Source of the DNA: JACVRW01 sp963803245
GTDB lineage: Bacteria > Actinomycetota > Thermoleophilia > Solirubrobacterales > Thermoleophilaceae
Direction: 5' to 3'
DNA length: 64,000 nucleotides
NCBI GenBank assembly: GCA_963803245.1
Contig: CAWDLI010000017.1
Location: forward strand, 62,001 to 126,000
Every line of letters begins with the position of its first letter. Position 1 is the stretch's first letter. The notes under the pieces are model-generated. The model was not told where the DNA came from and searched no databases. It worked only from the letters and a program-made list of their open reading frames with translations. The translations under genes and the position numbers were made by a program. Positions 53,535-61,720 of the stretch are shown one piece after another.

Positions 53535-53547
53535 GAACGTATGTTCC
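53534..53547. promoter_or_regulatory. LexA/SOS-box-like site at the endonuclease start
   Basis: CGAACGTATGTTCC fits the Gram-positive/actinobacterial LexA box pattern CGAAC-N4-GTTC. It overlaps the first base of the GTG start and covers the TACGTT that could act as a -10 element. An overlapping palindrome CGTATG-TTCC-CATACG occupies 53538-53553. Confidence 0.5.
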
Positions 53548-53567
53548 CATACGGGCCGGACGGGAGG

Positions 53568-53915
53568 CTAGCCCACGGAGCGGGCCGGGGCCTCGCCCCA
53601 GAGCTGCTCGAGGCGGTAGTAGCTGCGTGCGTCGGGCGTGAAGATGTGGACCACGCAGTCGAGGTAGTCGAGCAGGATCCAGCTCGCCTCGCGCTGGCCC
53701 TCGGCGCGGCGCGGCAGCAGGCCCTCCTCCTTCTTCAGCTCCTCGTGGATCGAGTCGTGGATCGCCTTCGTCTGGCGCTCGGTGTTGCCCGAGCAGATCA
53801 CGAAGAAGTCCGTGTAGCTCACGATTCCGCGCAGGTCGATCACGCGCACGTCGGCCGCCTTGCGGTCCGAGGCGATCGCCGCGATCCGCTCGGCGAGCTC
53901 CTCCGAGCCCATCAC
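53568..53915 (-). CDS. rsfS: Ribosomal silencing factor RsfS
   Basis: Iojap-family protein that binds L14 and blocks subunit joining under starvation. 115 residues. DVRVIDLRGIVSYTDFFVIC, SGNTERQTKAIHDSI and WILLDYLDCVVHIFTPDARS are the family signatures. The GTG (with an ATG as second codon) overlaps the nadD stop. nadD-rsfS is the standard pair. Confidence 0.97.
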   Translation of the reverse strand: MMGSEELAERIAAIASDRKAADVRVIDLRGIVSYTDFFVICSGNTERQTKAIHDSIHEELKKEEGLLPRRAEGQREASWILLDYLDCVVHIFTPDARSYYRLEQLWGEAPARSVG

Positions 53916-54535
53916 CGGCTCGCCCCCGTTCGCTCGCCCGCGGCGTAGAGCCCGTGCTCGGCTATGTACTCCGCCACGCGCTCGGGCACGAGGTGGCGAA
54001 TCGGCACGCCGCGGGCCGCGCGGTCGCGCAGGTCGCTGGATGAGATCTCGATCAGTGGCATGTGCACGAAGGTCAGGCGCTCGGCGCCGGTCAGGCCGGC
54101 GACACTACGCACGATCTTCTCGCGCGCCCAGTCCACCCGCGCGACGGCGGCAACTTGGGCGAGCTCCAGCACGCGCTCCGGCTCGTGCCAGTCCGGCAGC
54201 GCCGCGGCCTGGTCGCCCCCGAGGATGAGGGTGAGCTCGTCATCCGGCGAGCGCTCGCGAAGAGCGGCGAGGGTGTCCACGGTGTAGGAGCGGCCGGGAC
54301 GGTCCACCTCGATCCGGGAGACGGACAGGTTCGGGTCGCCGTCCACCGCCAGCTCGGTCATCTCGAGCCGCGTCTCCGGGCCCGGGTCGTTGTCGATCGT
54401 CCGGTGCGGCGCCTCGCCCACGGGCACCAGCACCACCCGGTCGAGCTCGAGCTGGACCTGGGCCTCCTGAGCGCAGACGAGGTGGCCCAGGTGAGGCGGG
54501 TTGAACGCCCCGCCGAGGATGCCTACCCGCGGCAA
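53912..54535 (-). CDS. nadD: Nicotinate-nucleotide adenylyltransferase
   Basis: Forms deamido-NAD in NAD synthesis. 207 residues. Nucleotidyltransferase motif GILGGAFNPPHLGHLVCAQE, PHRTIDNDPGPETRLEM and the C-terminal ISSSDLRDRAARGVPIRHLV (SSS-x-x-R) are intact. The TTG start has GGAG across the proA stop codon, 5 nt upstream. Confidence 0.97.
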   Translation of the reverse strand: MPRVGILGGAFNPPHLGHLVCAQEAQVQLELDRVVLVPVGEAPHRTIDNDPGPETRLEMTELAVDGDPNLSVSRIEVDRPGRSYTVDTLAALRERSPDDELTLILGGDQAAALPDWHEPERVLELAQVAAVARVDWAREKIVRSVAGLTGAERLTFVHMPLIEISSSDLRDRAARGVPIRHLVPERVAEYIAEHGLYAAGERTGASR

Positions 54536-54536
54536 C

Positions 54537-55808
54537 CTACTCCCGGACCTGCCCGGAGCCCTCGATCACGAACTTGTAGGTGGTGAGCTCGCGCGCGCCG
54601 ATCGGTCCGCGCGCGTGAAGCTTCTGAGTCGAGTTGCCGATCTCGGCGCCCATGCCGAAAACGCCGCCGTCGGTGAACCGCGTGGAGGCGTTGACGTAGA
54701 CGCAGGCGGCATCCACGCCGCCGGTGAACGCCTGCGCGGCGTCGACCGACCCGGTGACGATCGCCTCCGAGTGCCCCGAGCCGTATTGGTTCACGTGCTC
54801 GATCGCCTCGTCGACCGAGTCCACCACCTTCACGGCCAGTATCAGCGCGTGGTACTCGGTGGACCAGTCCTCCTCGGTCGCCTCTGAAAGCGAGTCGCCG
54901 AGCACCCCGGCCAGCGAGCGGGCGCGTCCGTCCACCCTCAGCTCGACACCCGACTCGCGCAGCTCTCCGAGGGCGCGCGGCAGGAAGTCCGCCGCGGCAT
55001 CGACGTGCACGAGCAGCGTCTCGGCCGCGTTGCACACGGATGGCCGCTGCACCTTCGAGTTCACGGTGATCCTGAGCGCATCGTCGAGGTTCGCCGACTT
55101 GTCCACGAACACGTGGCAGTTGCCCGCCGCCGCGTACATGACGGGCACGGTGGCGTGCTCCTTCAGCGCCGCCTTCAGCCCCTCGCCGCCGCGCGGGATT
55201 ATCAGGTCGATCAGCCCGTCCTGGGTGGCGAGCTGTCGCAGCTCGTCGCGGTCCCCGCCGTTGACGATCGACACGGCACCCTCGGGTATCCCGGCCGCCG
55301 TGGCCGCCGCCGAGACCACCTGGGCGAGCACGGCGTTCGAGTGCGTCGCCATGGACGAGCCGCGCAGCACGATCGCGTTCCCGGACTTGAGGCAGAGCGC
55401 GGAGCAGTCGACGGTCACGTTCGGGCGCGCCTCGTAGACCACCGCGACCACCCCGAGCGGGACGCGCACACGGCGGACGTCCAGGCCGTTCTCCAGCCGG
55501 TGCCCGTCGATGGTCTCCCCCACCGGGTCGGGCAGCGCCACGATCGCGCGCACGTCGGCGGCGATGCCCGCGAGCCGTTGCTCGTCGAGGAGGAGCCGGT
55601 CCATCAGCCCCGCGTGGAGCTCCGCCTCGCGGCCGGCCTCCATGTCGCGCTCGTTCGCGTCGAGGATCTCCTGCGTGCGCTCCTCCACGGCGTCGGCGAT
55701 CGCCTCCAGCGCGGTGTTGCGCGTGCCTCCGTCGATGGTGGCGAGCGCGCGAGCCGCCTCGCGTGCCCGCGCGCAGATGTCGGGTACCGCGCTGGCGGTG
55801 GTGGCCAT
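54537..55808 (-). CDS. proA: Gamma-glutamyl phosphate reductase
   Basis: Second step of proline synthesis. 423 residues from the ATG at 55808. VYEARPNVTVDCSALCLKSG, IDLIIPRGGEGLKAAL and the catalytic Cys in VQRPSVCNAAETLLVH are present, as is FTDGGVFGMGAEIGNSTQKL at the C-terminus. TACCCT is 6 nt upstream of the ATG. It is separated from proB by a MATE gene, an unusual insertion into the proBA pair. Confidence 0.97.
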   Translation of the reverse strand: MATTASAVPDICARAREAARALATIDGGTRNTALEAIADAVEERTQEILDANERDMEAGREAELHAGLMDRLLLDEQRLAGIAADVRAIVALPDPVGETIDGHRLENGLDVRRVRVPLGVVAVVYEARPNVTVDCSALCLKSGNAIVLRGSSMATHSNAVLAQVVSAAATAAGIPEGAVSIVNGGDRDELRQLATQDGLIDLIIPRGGEGLKAALKEHATVPVMYAAAGNCHVFVDKSANLDDALRITVNSKVQRPSVCNAAETLLVHVDAAADFLPRALGELRESGVELRVDGRARSLAGVLGDSLSEATEEDWSTEYHALILAVKVVDSVDEAIEHVNQYGSGHSEAIVTGSVDAAQAFTGGVDAACVYVNASTRFTDGGVFGMGAEIGNSTQKLHARGPIGARELTTYKFVIEGSGQVRE

Positions 55809-55814
55809 CGGCCA

Positions 55815-55820
55815 AGGGTA
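55815..55820 (-). promoter_or_regulatory. -10-like TACCCT, leaderless start of proA
   Basis: TACCCT then 6 nt then ATG 55808, in the 32-nt gap after the MATE gene. Confidence 0.5.
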
Positions 55821-55840
55821 CCCACCGGCCAGCCTGGTCG

Positions 55841-57166
55841 CTAGGCCGCCGCCCCCCGCGCCCTGACCGCTCCAATCACGGCCCAGCGACCGCTCCGGAA
55901 GCGCCACCCGCACGTGATGAGCCGGGCCGCTATCAGCCCCAGCAGGCCCACCCAGACGCCCACGATCCCGAGGTCGAACGCCAGCGACGCCAGGGCGATC
56001 GGGACGAACACCCCGAACGCGGCCGCCAGCATCCCCCACATGAGGAAGCGCGTGTCGCCCGCGCCGATGAGGATGCCGTCGAGCGCGAAGACGGCTCCGT
56101 TGGCCGGCTGCATGAGCGCGAACAGCGGCCAGATCTCCTGCGTCCGGTCGATGACCTTGCCGTCCCCGGTGAACGCATGCGGCAGCACGTCGATCAGCGC
56201 GAGCATGATCACGGCGAACAGGGCGCCCGCCACCACGGCCCACTCGATCATCCGGCGCGCCGCCCGGCGCGCCCCCTCAGCGTCCCCGGCGCCCAGGGCA
56301 TTGCCCACGATCACCTGGCCGGCGATCGCCACGGCGTCCAGCACGAGCGCCAGGAACACGAAGAGCTGGAACGCGATCAGGTGCGCGGCCAGCGAGTCCT
56401 CCCCGATCCGCGCCAGCACGGCGCTGGCCACCAGAAACGATCCGTAGAGCGCCGCGGTGCGGACGAAGATCTCGCCGCCGATCCGGGCGAGAGGGCGCAT
56501 CTCGGCGAGGCTCGGGCGCCGCGAGTCGGCCGGCGCCCGCAGCAGCCGCAGGGCGAACGCCGCGCCCATGCCGGCCTGTGAGATGACCGTCGCCCACGCC
56601 GACCCCTCGAGCCCCCAGCCGAAGCCGTAGATGAACACGAGGTTGAGCACGACGTTCACGACGTTCGCCACAACCACGATCACGAGCGGCGTGCGCAGGT
56701 CGGACATGCCGCGCAGCCAGCCCTGCCCCGCGAGGGCGATCAGCGCGAACGGGAGGCCGAGCGATCCGATCCGGAGGTAGGTGGTGGCAAGGTCGCCCGT
56801 CCTTCCCGACCCGCCGAGCAGCTCCACGAGCGGAGCCGCCAGGCCGGCGAGCACGGCGGTGAGGCAGACCCCGATCCCCGCGGACAGCCACAGCGCCTGA
56901 GCCGCCAGCCGGCCGGCGGCCTCCTCCTCCCCGGCCCCGTGAAGCCGCGCCACGTGCGCGGTCGTGCCGTAGGTGAGGAAGTTGAACAGCGTGAAGGCAC
57001 CGGTGAGCAGCGTGCCGGCCAGAGCGAGCGCCGCCAGCTCGGGCGTGCCGAGGTGCCCGACCATCGCCGTGTCCGCCAGCAGGTAGAGCGGCTCCGCCGC
57101 CAGCGCGCCGAGCGCCGGCACGGCGAGCCTCAGTATCTCGCGGTCGTACGGTGAGCGCAGGCTCAA
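55841..57166 (-). CDS. MATE-family multidrug efflux / DinF-like transporter
   Basis: About 441 residues with twelve membrane helices. The N-terminal YDREILRLAVPALGALAAEP and LYLLADTAMVGHLGTPELAA identify the DinF-like branch of MATE exporters, with GMSDLRTPLVIVVVANVVNV in the centre and GALFAVIMLALIDVLPHAFT in the second bundle. The TTG start overlaps the proB stop as TTGA. Substrates are unknown. It sits between proB and proA and so is likely co-expressed with proB. Confidence 0.92.
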   Translation of the reverse strand: MSLRSPYDREILRLAVPALGALAAEPLYLLADTAMVGHLGTPELAALALAGTLLTGAFTLFNFLTYGTTAHVARLHGAGEEEAAGRLAAQALWLSAGIGVCLTAVLAGLAAPLVELLGGSGRTGDLATTYLRIGSLGLPFALIALAGQGWLRGMSDLRTPLVIVVVANVVNVVLNLVFIYGFGWGLEGSAWATVISQAGMGAAFALRLLRAPADSRRPSLAEMRPLARIGGEIFVRTAALYGSFLVASAVLARIGEDSLAAHLIAFQLFVFLALVLDAVAIAGQVIVGNALGAGDAEGARRAARRMIEWAVVAGALFAVIMLALIDVLPHAFTGDGKVIDRTQEIWPLFALMQPANGAVFALDGILIGAGDTRFLMWGMLAAAFGVFVPIALASLAFDLGIVGVWVGLLGLIAARLITCGWRFRSGRWAVIGAVRARGAAA

Positions 57167-58254
57167 TCGAGCACGAAATAGTCGCGGTGCACGGCCTCCT
57201 CGGTCGCGCGCGGCATCACCTCTCGCACCGCCTCCGTCTTCAGCCCCTTGATCCGCTGCAGCTCGCTCGCGGAGTAGTTGACGATGCCCTTCCCGACCGC
57301 GCGGCCGTCGCAGCGGATCTCCACCGCGTCGCCCGCCTCGAAGTTGCCCTCCACACCGACCACACCCACCGGGAGGAGGCTCGTCCCGCGCTCGCGCAGG
57401 GCACGCTCCGCCCCCTCGTCCACCGTAAGCCGCCCGTGTGTCGGCTTCGCGTAGCGCAGCCACAGCTTGAAGCTCGAGACCCGGCCCTCCTGGGGGTGGA
57501 AGCGCGTGCCGGTCGGCACTCCCGCCAGCGCGGCGGCCATCGACTCCGGGTCCACCCCGCTCGCGATCGTCACCGGTATCCCGGCGGCGGTGGCCATCTC
57601 CGCCGCCACCACCTTGGAGCGCATGCCGCCCGAGCCCAGCGGCGAGGTGGAGAGCCCGATGTCGTACTCCTCGAGCTCGCCGACCTCGTTCACGTCGGTG
57701 ATCAGGCGCGCCTCGGGGTCGCTCCTTGGGTCGGAGCTGTGGAGGCCGCCGGTGTCGGTGAGCAGCACGAGCCTGTCCGCGCCGAGCAGGATCGCCACCT
57801 GCGCGGCCAGGAAGTCGTTGTCGCCGAACGAGATCTCGTCCGTCGTGGTCGTGTCGTTCTCGTTGATGACCGGCACGACCCGCCAGCGGAGCAGGGTCTG
57901 GAGCGTGTGCCGGGCGTTGAGGTAGTGGCTCCGCGCCGAGACGTCGAAGAAGGTGAGAAGGACCTGGGCGCTGCGCACGCCACGCTCCTGGAGCAGCTCG
58001 TCGTAGGTGCGGTACAGCTTGCCCTGCCCCACCGCGGAGGCCGCCTGCAGCGCCTCCACCGCCGTCGGGCGCATCGGCAGGCTCATCAGCGCCATGCCGC
58101 GGGCGATCGCGCCGGAGGTGACCACCACCACGTCGTCGCCGGCCGCGTGGCGCGCGGCCACCTGGTCGCTCACCGAGGCGAGCACGTCGGCGCGGACCTC
58201 GCCCGAGTCGTCCGCGACGATGCTCGAGCCCAGCTTGACCACGACGGTGGTCAC
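57163..58254 (-). CDS. proB: Glutamate 5-kinase
   Basis: First step of proline synthesis. 363 residues from the GTG at 58254. Amino acid kinase domain: VVKLGSSIVADDSG, VVTSGAIARGMALM, PVINENDTTTTDEISFGDND and LLTDTGGLHSSDP. The C-terminal PUA domain (about 280-360) has VGVEGNFEAGDAVEIRCDG and GIVNYSASELQRIKG. The start overlaps the upstream lipoprotein stop (GTGA). Confidence 0.97.
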   Translation of the reverse strand: MTTVVVKLGSSIVADDSGEVRADVLASVSDQVAARHAAGDDVVVVTSGAIARGMALMSLPMRPTAVEALQAASAVGQGKLYRTYDELLQERGVRSAQVLLTFFDVSARSHYLNARHTLQTLLRWRVVPVINENDTTTTDEISFGDNDFLAAQVAILLGADRLVLLTDTGGLHSSDPRSDPEARLITDVNEVGELEEYDIGLSTSPLGSGGMRSKVVAAEMATAAGIPVTIASGVDPESMAAALAGVPTGTRFHPQEGRVSSFKLWLRYAKPTHGRLTVDEGAERALRERGTSLLPVGVVGVEGNFEAGDAVEIRCDGRAVGKGIVNYSASELQRIKGLKTEAVREVMPRATEEAVHRDYFVLD

Positions 58255-58655
58255 GAGCCCGGGGTGGAGCCGCCGGCCAGCTTCCACGCCCCATCCTGCT
58301 TATCGAGCAGGAACTGGCGCGCCTGGCGCTGGCCGTTCACCCTCAGCACCGCCGACACCCGGGCGTTGTCGCCGTCGACCGTGCTCTTGCCGATCTTCAC
58401 GAGCCGCAGCTGCAGGCCCTTCACGGCTCCGATCTGCTCCTTGCACGTGTCCGTGTCCCCGGACTTGGCTCCCGTGGACTCCGCGATGAACTCAGGGCTG
58501 AGCAGCTGCTCGCAGAGCTTCTCCGAGTCGCGGTCGTTGGTGGCCTCGACGAAGTCGCGCACCACCTGCTCGGGCTCGTCGCCGTCGCTGCCGCTGCCGC
58601 CGCAGGAGGCGAGCGCGAGGACGGCTAGCGCGAGCGGGACGGCGGCGCGGGGCAC
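58251..58655 (-). CDS. Lipoprotein, NTF2-like fold suspected
   Basis: About 134 residues. The GTG at 58655 gives the short signal MPRAAVPLALAVLALASC, while a GTG at 58682 would overlap obg by 17 nt and add nine residues. After the lipid-modified Cys and a GGSGSDGDE linker, PEQVVRDFVEATNDRDSEKL and the C-terminal FLLDKQDGAWKLAGG look like small NTF2/DUF4878-type lipoproteins. Two further Cys (LCEQ, DTCKEQ) could form a disulphide. Function unknown. Confidence 0.75.
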   Translation of the reverse strand: MPRAAVPLALAVLALASCGGSGSDGDEPEQVVRDFVEATNDRDSEKLCEQLLSPEFIAESTGAKSGDTDTCKEQIGAVKGLQLRLVKIGKSTVDGDNARVSAVLRVNGQRQARQFLLDKQDGAWKLAGGSTPGS

Positions 58656-58665
58656 CGGATGACTT

Positions 58666-59964
58666 CTACCGGAACGGAGCACCGGGATGGAGCTCGAAGA
58701 CGATGCCGGCGATCTCCACGTCGTCGCCGGGCTCGAAACCGGCGGCCTCGAGCGCCTTGATCACTCCGAGGGCTCGCAGGCGCTCCTCCACGTAGCGCAT
58801 CGCCTCTTCGTTCGTCACGTCGTAGCGGGCGATCATGCGCTCAGGCCGCTGCCCGCGCACCACGAAGGCCCCCGCCTCCGTGCGCTCGACCCTGATCTCG
58901 TCGGCCTCGCCCGGCCGGTAGATCCTGTGGGTGGCCGGCAGCTCGCCGCCCCGGCCGTCCCCGGTCCCGTCGTCCTCCATCGGCACGCGGCGGGCGATCG
59001 CGGACGCCAGGTCCTCGAGCCCGGCGCCGGTGGCCGCGGAGGTGGCCAGCACCTCCGCTCCGGTCCGCTCGCTCCACTCCTCCACTGCGGCGGCCACCTG
59101 CTCCGGCGGCAGGAGATCGCTCTTCGACAGGCAGATGATCCGGGGCAGGTCGGCCAGCCCGTGCCCGTGCTCGCGGAGCTCGGCCTCGACCGTCCGGTGG
59201 TTGTCCACCGGGTCGGAGCCGTCGAGCGGCTGGAGGTCGAGCACGTGCACCAGCAGCCGGCAGCGCTCGACGTGGGCCAGGAACTCGTGGCCCAGGCCCG
59301 CGCCGCCGCTCGCACCCTCGATCAGGCCCGGGATGTCGGCCAGCACCAGCTGGCGCTCCCCCGCCTCCAGCGTGCCGAGCACCGGCTCGAGGGTGGTGAA
59401 CGGATAGTCGGCGACCTTCGGGGCCGCCCGCGTGAGGCGAGCCAGCAGCGACGACTTCCCGGCGTTCGGCAGGCCCACGAGGCCGGCGTCCGCGAGCAGC
59501 TTGAGGCGCAGCTCGAGCCAGCGCTCCTCCCCGGGCAGCCCGCGCTCCGCGAAGCGCGGCGTCTGGCGCGTGGACGTGGCGAAGTGCCGGTTGCCGCGCC
59601 CGCCCATGCCGCCGCGTGCCACCACGGCGCGCTGCCCCGGGGACAGCAGGTCCCAGCGGGCGTCACCCTCGGCGTCCTCCACGACCGTGCCCGGCGGGAC
59701 GCGCAGCACCAGCGCGTCGGGGGTGGCCCCATGCTTGCCGGCACCCTTCCCGTGGCCGCCGCGCTCCCCCTTGAAATGCGATCCGCGGCGAAAGCCGGCC
59801 AGGTCGCGCAGGGACGGGTCGGCCACCAGGACGATCTCGCCTCCCCGGCCGCCGTCACCGCCGTCGGGCCCGCCCTTCGGCACGTGCGCCTCGCGCCGCA
59901 GCGACACCACCCCGTCACCGCCGGCGCCGGCGCGCACGAAGATCTTGGCCTGGTCGTGGAACAC
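58666..59964 (-). CDS. obg: GTPase Obg/CgtA
   Basis: Ribosome-assembly and stress GTPase. 432 residues. The glycine-rich Obg fold begins FHDQAKIFVRAGAGGDGVVS and KGGPDGGDGGRGGEIVLVAD. The G domain has GLPNAGKSSLLARL, DIPGLIEGASGGAGLGHEFL and LSKSDLL. The C-terminal OCT domain (about 350-430) has FVVRGQRPERMIARYDVTNE. GTG start with TACCAT 6 nt upstream. Confidence 0.98.
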   Translation of the reverse strand: MFHDQAKIFVRAGAGGDGVVSLRREAHVPKGGPDGGDGGRGGEIVLVADPSLRDLAGFRRGSHFKGERGGHGKGAGKHGATPDALVLRVPPGTVVEDAEGDARWDLLSPGQRAVVARGGMGGRGNRHFATSTRQTPRFAERGLPGEERWLELRLKLLADAGLVGLPNAGKSSLLARLTRAAPKVADYPFTTLEPVLGTLEAGERQLVLADIPGLIEGASGGAGLGHEFLAHVERCRLLVHVLDLQPLDGSDPVDNHRTVEAELREHGHGLADLPRIICLSKSDLLPPEQVAAAVEEWSERTGAEVLATSAATGAGLEDLASAIARRVPMEDDGTGDGRGGELPATHRIYRPGEADEIRVERTEAGAFVVRGQRPERMIARYDVTNEEAMRYVEERLRALGVIKALEAAGFEPGDDVEIAGIVFELHPGAPFR

Positions 59965-59970
59965 GTTGCG

Positions 59971-59976
59971 ATGGTA
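59971..59976 (-). promoter_or_regulatory. -10-like TACCAT, leaderless start of obg
   Basis: TACCAT then 6 nt then GTG 59964. Confidence 0.5.
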
Positions 59977-59992
59977 GAGCCGGCCGGAGAAG

Positions 59993-60030
59993 CCATCGGT
60001 GCGCCGCCGGCCGAGCCGGCGGCTTCCGCA
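59993..60030. repeat. Dispersed palindromic intergenic repeat, copy 2
   Basis: Differs from 44967-45004 at one of 38 positions. Here the core is a perfect 8-bp inverted repeat, GCCGCCGG (60003-60010) and CCGGCGGC (60016-60023), around CCGAG. It lies between the SDR stop and the obg promoter. Confidence 0.75.
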
Positions 60031-60034
60031 AGGG

Positions 60035-60862
60035 CTATCGGCGCGGGGCCTGCGAGAGGCCGCCGTCCACCACGAGCGTCTGGGCCGTCACGTAGGCGGC
60101 CTCCGCCGACAGCAGGTACAGCGCCGCGTAGGCCACCTCCCACGCCGTGCCCTCGCGCCCCAGCGGTATCCGCACCGCCCCGCGATCCGGGGCCAGCTGG
60201 GTGGCGAGCCGGCCGAGCGAGGTGTCGATCAGTCCGGGAACCACCATGTTCACGCGAACGCGCGGAGCGCCCTCGACGGCCGCGGAGCGCGTGAGGCTCT
60301 CGAGCGCTGCCTTCGACGCTCCGTACGCCGGGATCGGCATGTACTCGAGCGCCGCGAGCGAGCCGATCAGAGCGATCGAACCGCCATCGGCGAGCGCGGG
60401 CAGGAGGTGCTTGCAGCCGAGGAAGTGAGAGCGCAGGTTCACGGCGAGCACCCGGTCCCAGTCCTCCACGCTCGTGCCCTCCACCCCCATGCCGGCGCCG
60501 ATCCCCACGTTCAGCACCGCGCCGTCGAGCCCACCGAGCGCCGAGGTCGCCTCCTCCACCATGCGCCGCACGCTGGGCTCGTCGGATGCGTCGGCCTCGA
60601 TGGCGACCGCCGTCCCGCCCTCGCGCATCGCCAGCTCGACGGTCTCCGCAGCCGCCGCGGCCTCCACGTCGGCCACCGCCACGGCCGCGCCCTCGCGCGC
60701 GAACAGCAGGGCCATCGCGCGTCCGTTCCCGATCGGCGGATCCTCGAGACCGTGCGTCTGCTGGCCGCCGCCGACGATCAGGACACGCCGTCCCTCCAGG
60801 CGCCCGCGGCCGGCGCTCTCCCCGCGTGACTCAGGTCCTAGGGGCATGGTCGGGCGTGGCAT
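60035..60862 (-). CDS. Short-chain dehydrogenase/reductase
   Basis: 275 residues from the ATG at 60862 (an ATG at 60847 is also possible). The cofactor loop LEGRRVLIVGGGQQ is followed by an unusual insertion, THGLEDPPIGNG, before the first helix. VADVEAAAAAETVELA (Asp, NAD preference), NVGIGAGMGV, the catalytic Ser in IALIGSLAAL and Tyr-Lys in AYGASKAALESL are present. The C-terminus TLVVDGGLSQ is classical. Substrate unknown. Divergent from a carboxymuconolactone decarboxylase-family gene, with overlapping -10 elements. Confidence 0.9.
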   Translation of the reverse strand: MPRPTMPLGPESRGESAGRGRLEGRRVLIVGGGQQTHGLEDPPIGNGRAMALLFAREGAAVAVADVEAAAAAETVELAMREGGTAVAIEADASDEPSVRRMVEEATSALGGLDGAVLNVGIGAGMGVEGTSVEDWDRVLAVNLRSHFLGCKHLLPALADGGSIALIGSLAALEYMPIPAYGASKAALESLTRSAAVEGAPRVRVNMVVPGLIDTSLGRLATQLAPDRGAVRIPLGREGTAWEVAYAALYLLSAEAAYVTAQTLVVDGGLSQAPRR

Positions 60863-60872
60863 CGCGACCCGA

Positions 60873-60879
60873 TAGCGTA
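60873..60879. promoter_or_regulatory. Overlapping divergent -10-like elements, SDR and CMD-family genes
   Basis: TAGCGTA reads TAGCGT on the plus strand, 6 nt before the GTG at 60885, and TACGCT on the minus strand, 11 nt before the SDR ATG at 60862. The two starts are only 22 bp apart. Confidence 0.5.
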
Positions 60880-60884
60880 GCCGC

Positions 60885-61457
60885 GTGGCCGACGCCGACG
60901 GACCCAGGATCGCGCCGCTCCCGCCGGAGGAGTGGAGCGAGGAGATGCGCCCGCTCGCGAGCTTCGCCGCGTCGGGCGAGGACATCTCGCTGGGGGACCT
61001 CAACATCTTCCGGACGCTCGCACGGCACCCGGCCCTGTTCCAGAGCTGGGCGCCGTTCGGCGGCTTCCTGCTCACGAACGGCACGCTCCCCTTCCACGAG
61101 CGCGAGCTGCTCATCCTGCGGACCGGCTTCAACTGCCGGTCGCCGTACGAGTGGGGCCAGCACGTGCGCATCGCGCTGAACGGCGGCATCAGCCGCGAGG
61201 CGGTCGACCGCGTGGCGGAGGGGCCGGACGCCGAGGGATGGAGCCCACGCGAGTCCACCCTGCTCCGGGCGGCCGACGAGCTGCACGAAACAAACACGCT
61301 CTCGGCGGAGACGTGGGAGGCGGTCGCCGGCGAGCTCGACGAGCCTCAGCTCATCGAGCTGTGCGTGCTGGTCGGCCAGTACCACCTGGTGGCGTTCATG
61401 CTGAACGCCGTCGGGGTGCAGCCGGAGCCGGGGCTCGAGCCCCTCCCTCCGGGCTAG
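60885..61457 (+). CDS. Carboxymuconolactone decarboxylase family protein
   Basis: 190 residues of the AhpD/CMD fold. LPFHERELLILRTGFNCRSP and YEWGQHVRIALNGGISREAV carry the CMD motif: E-x-x-I-L-R, a single Cys rather than the CxxC of AhpD, and E-W-x-x-H. LCVLVGQYHLVAFMLNAVGV closes the fold. Such proteins are found beside steroid or aromatic-acid catabolic enzymes and the divergent SDR fits that, but no pathway can be named. The TAG is shared as CTAG with convergent rpmA. Confidence 0.88.
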   Translation: MADADGPRIAPLPPEEWSEEMRPLASFAASGEDISLGDLNIFRTLARHPALFQSWAPFGGFLLTNGTLPFHERELLILRTGFNCRSPYEWGQHVRIALNGGISREAVDRVAEGPDAEGWSPRESTLLRAADELHETNTLSAETWEAVAGELDEPQLIELCVLVGQYHLVAFMLNAVGVQPEPGLEPLPPG

Positions 61458-61720
61458 TCGGCCGAGTCGGCCTGAGGGTCCACCGAGATCACGCGGCCGC
61501 GATGTCCGGTGGAGAACTGCACCACGCCCGGGCGGGCGGCGAAGATGGTGTCGTCCCGCCCGATGCCGACGCCCTCGCCGGGCTTGAAGCGGGTTCCGCG
61601 CTGGCGCACGATGATCTCGCCGCCGGTGACCGTCTGGCCGGCGAACACCTTCACGCCGAGGCGCTTGGCGTTCGAGTCGCGGCCGTTCCGGCTCGATCCG
61701 AGTCCCTTCTTATGAGCCAT
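61454..61720 (-). CDS. rpmA: 50S ribosomal protein L27
   Basis: 88 residues. MAHKKGLGSSRNGRDSNAKR is the mature-type N-terminus with no cleavable extension, followed by LGVKVFAGQTVTGGEIIVRQ and RGTRFKPGEGVGIGRDDTIF. It reaches the peptidyl-transferase centre. It overlaps the end of rplU by 11 nt. Confidence 0.98.
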   Translation of the reverse strand: MAHKKGLGSSRNGRDSNAKRLGVKVFAGQTVTGGEIIVRQRGTRFKPGEGVGIGRDDTIFAARPGVVQFSTGHRGRVISVDPQADSAD

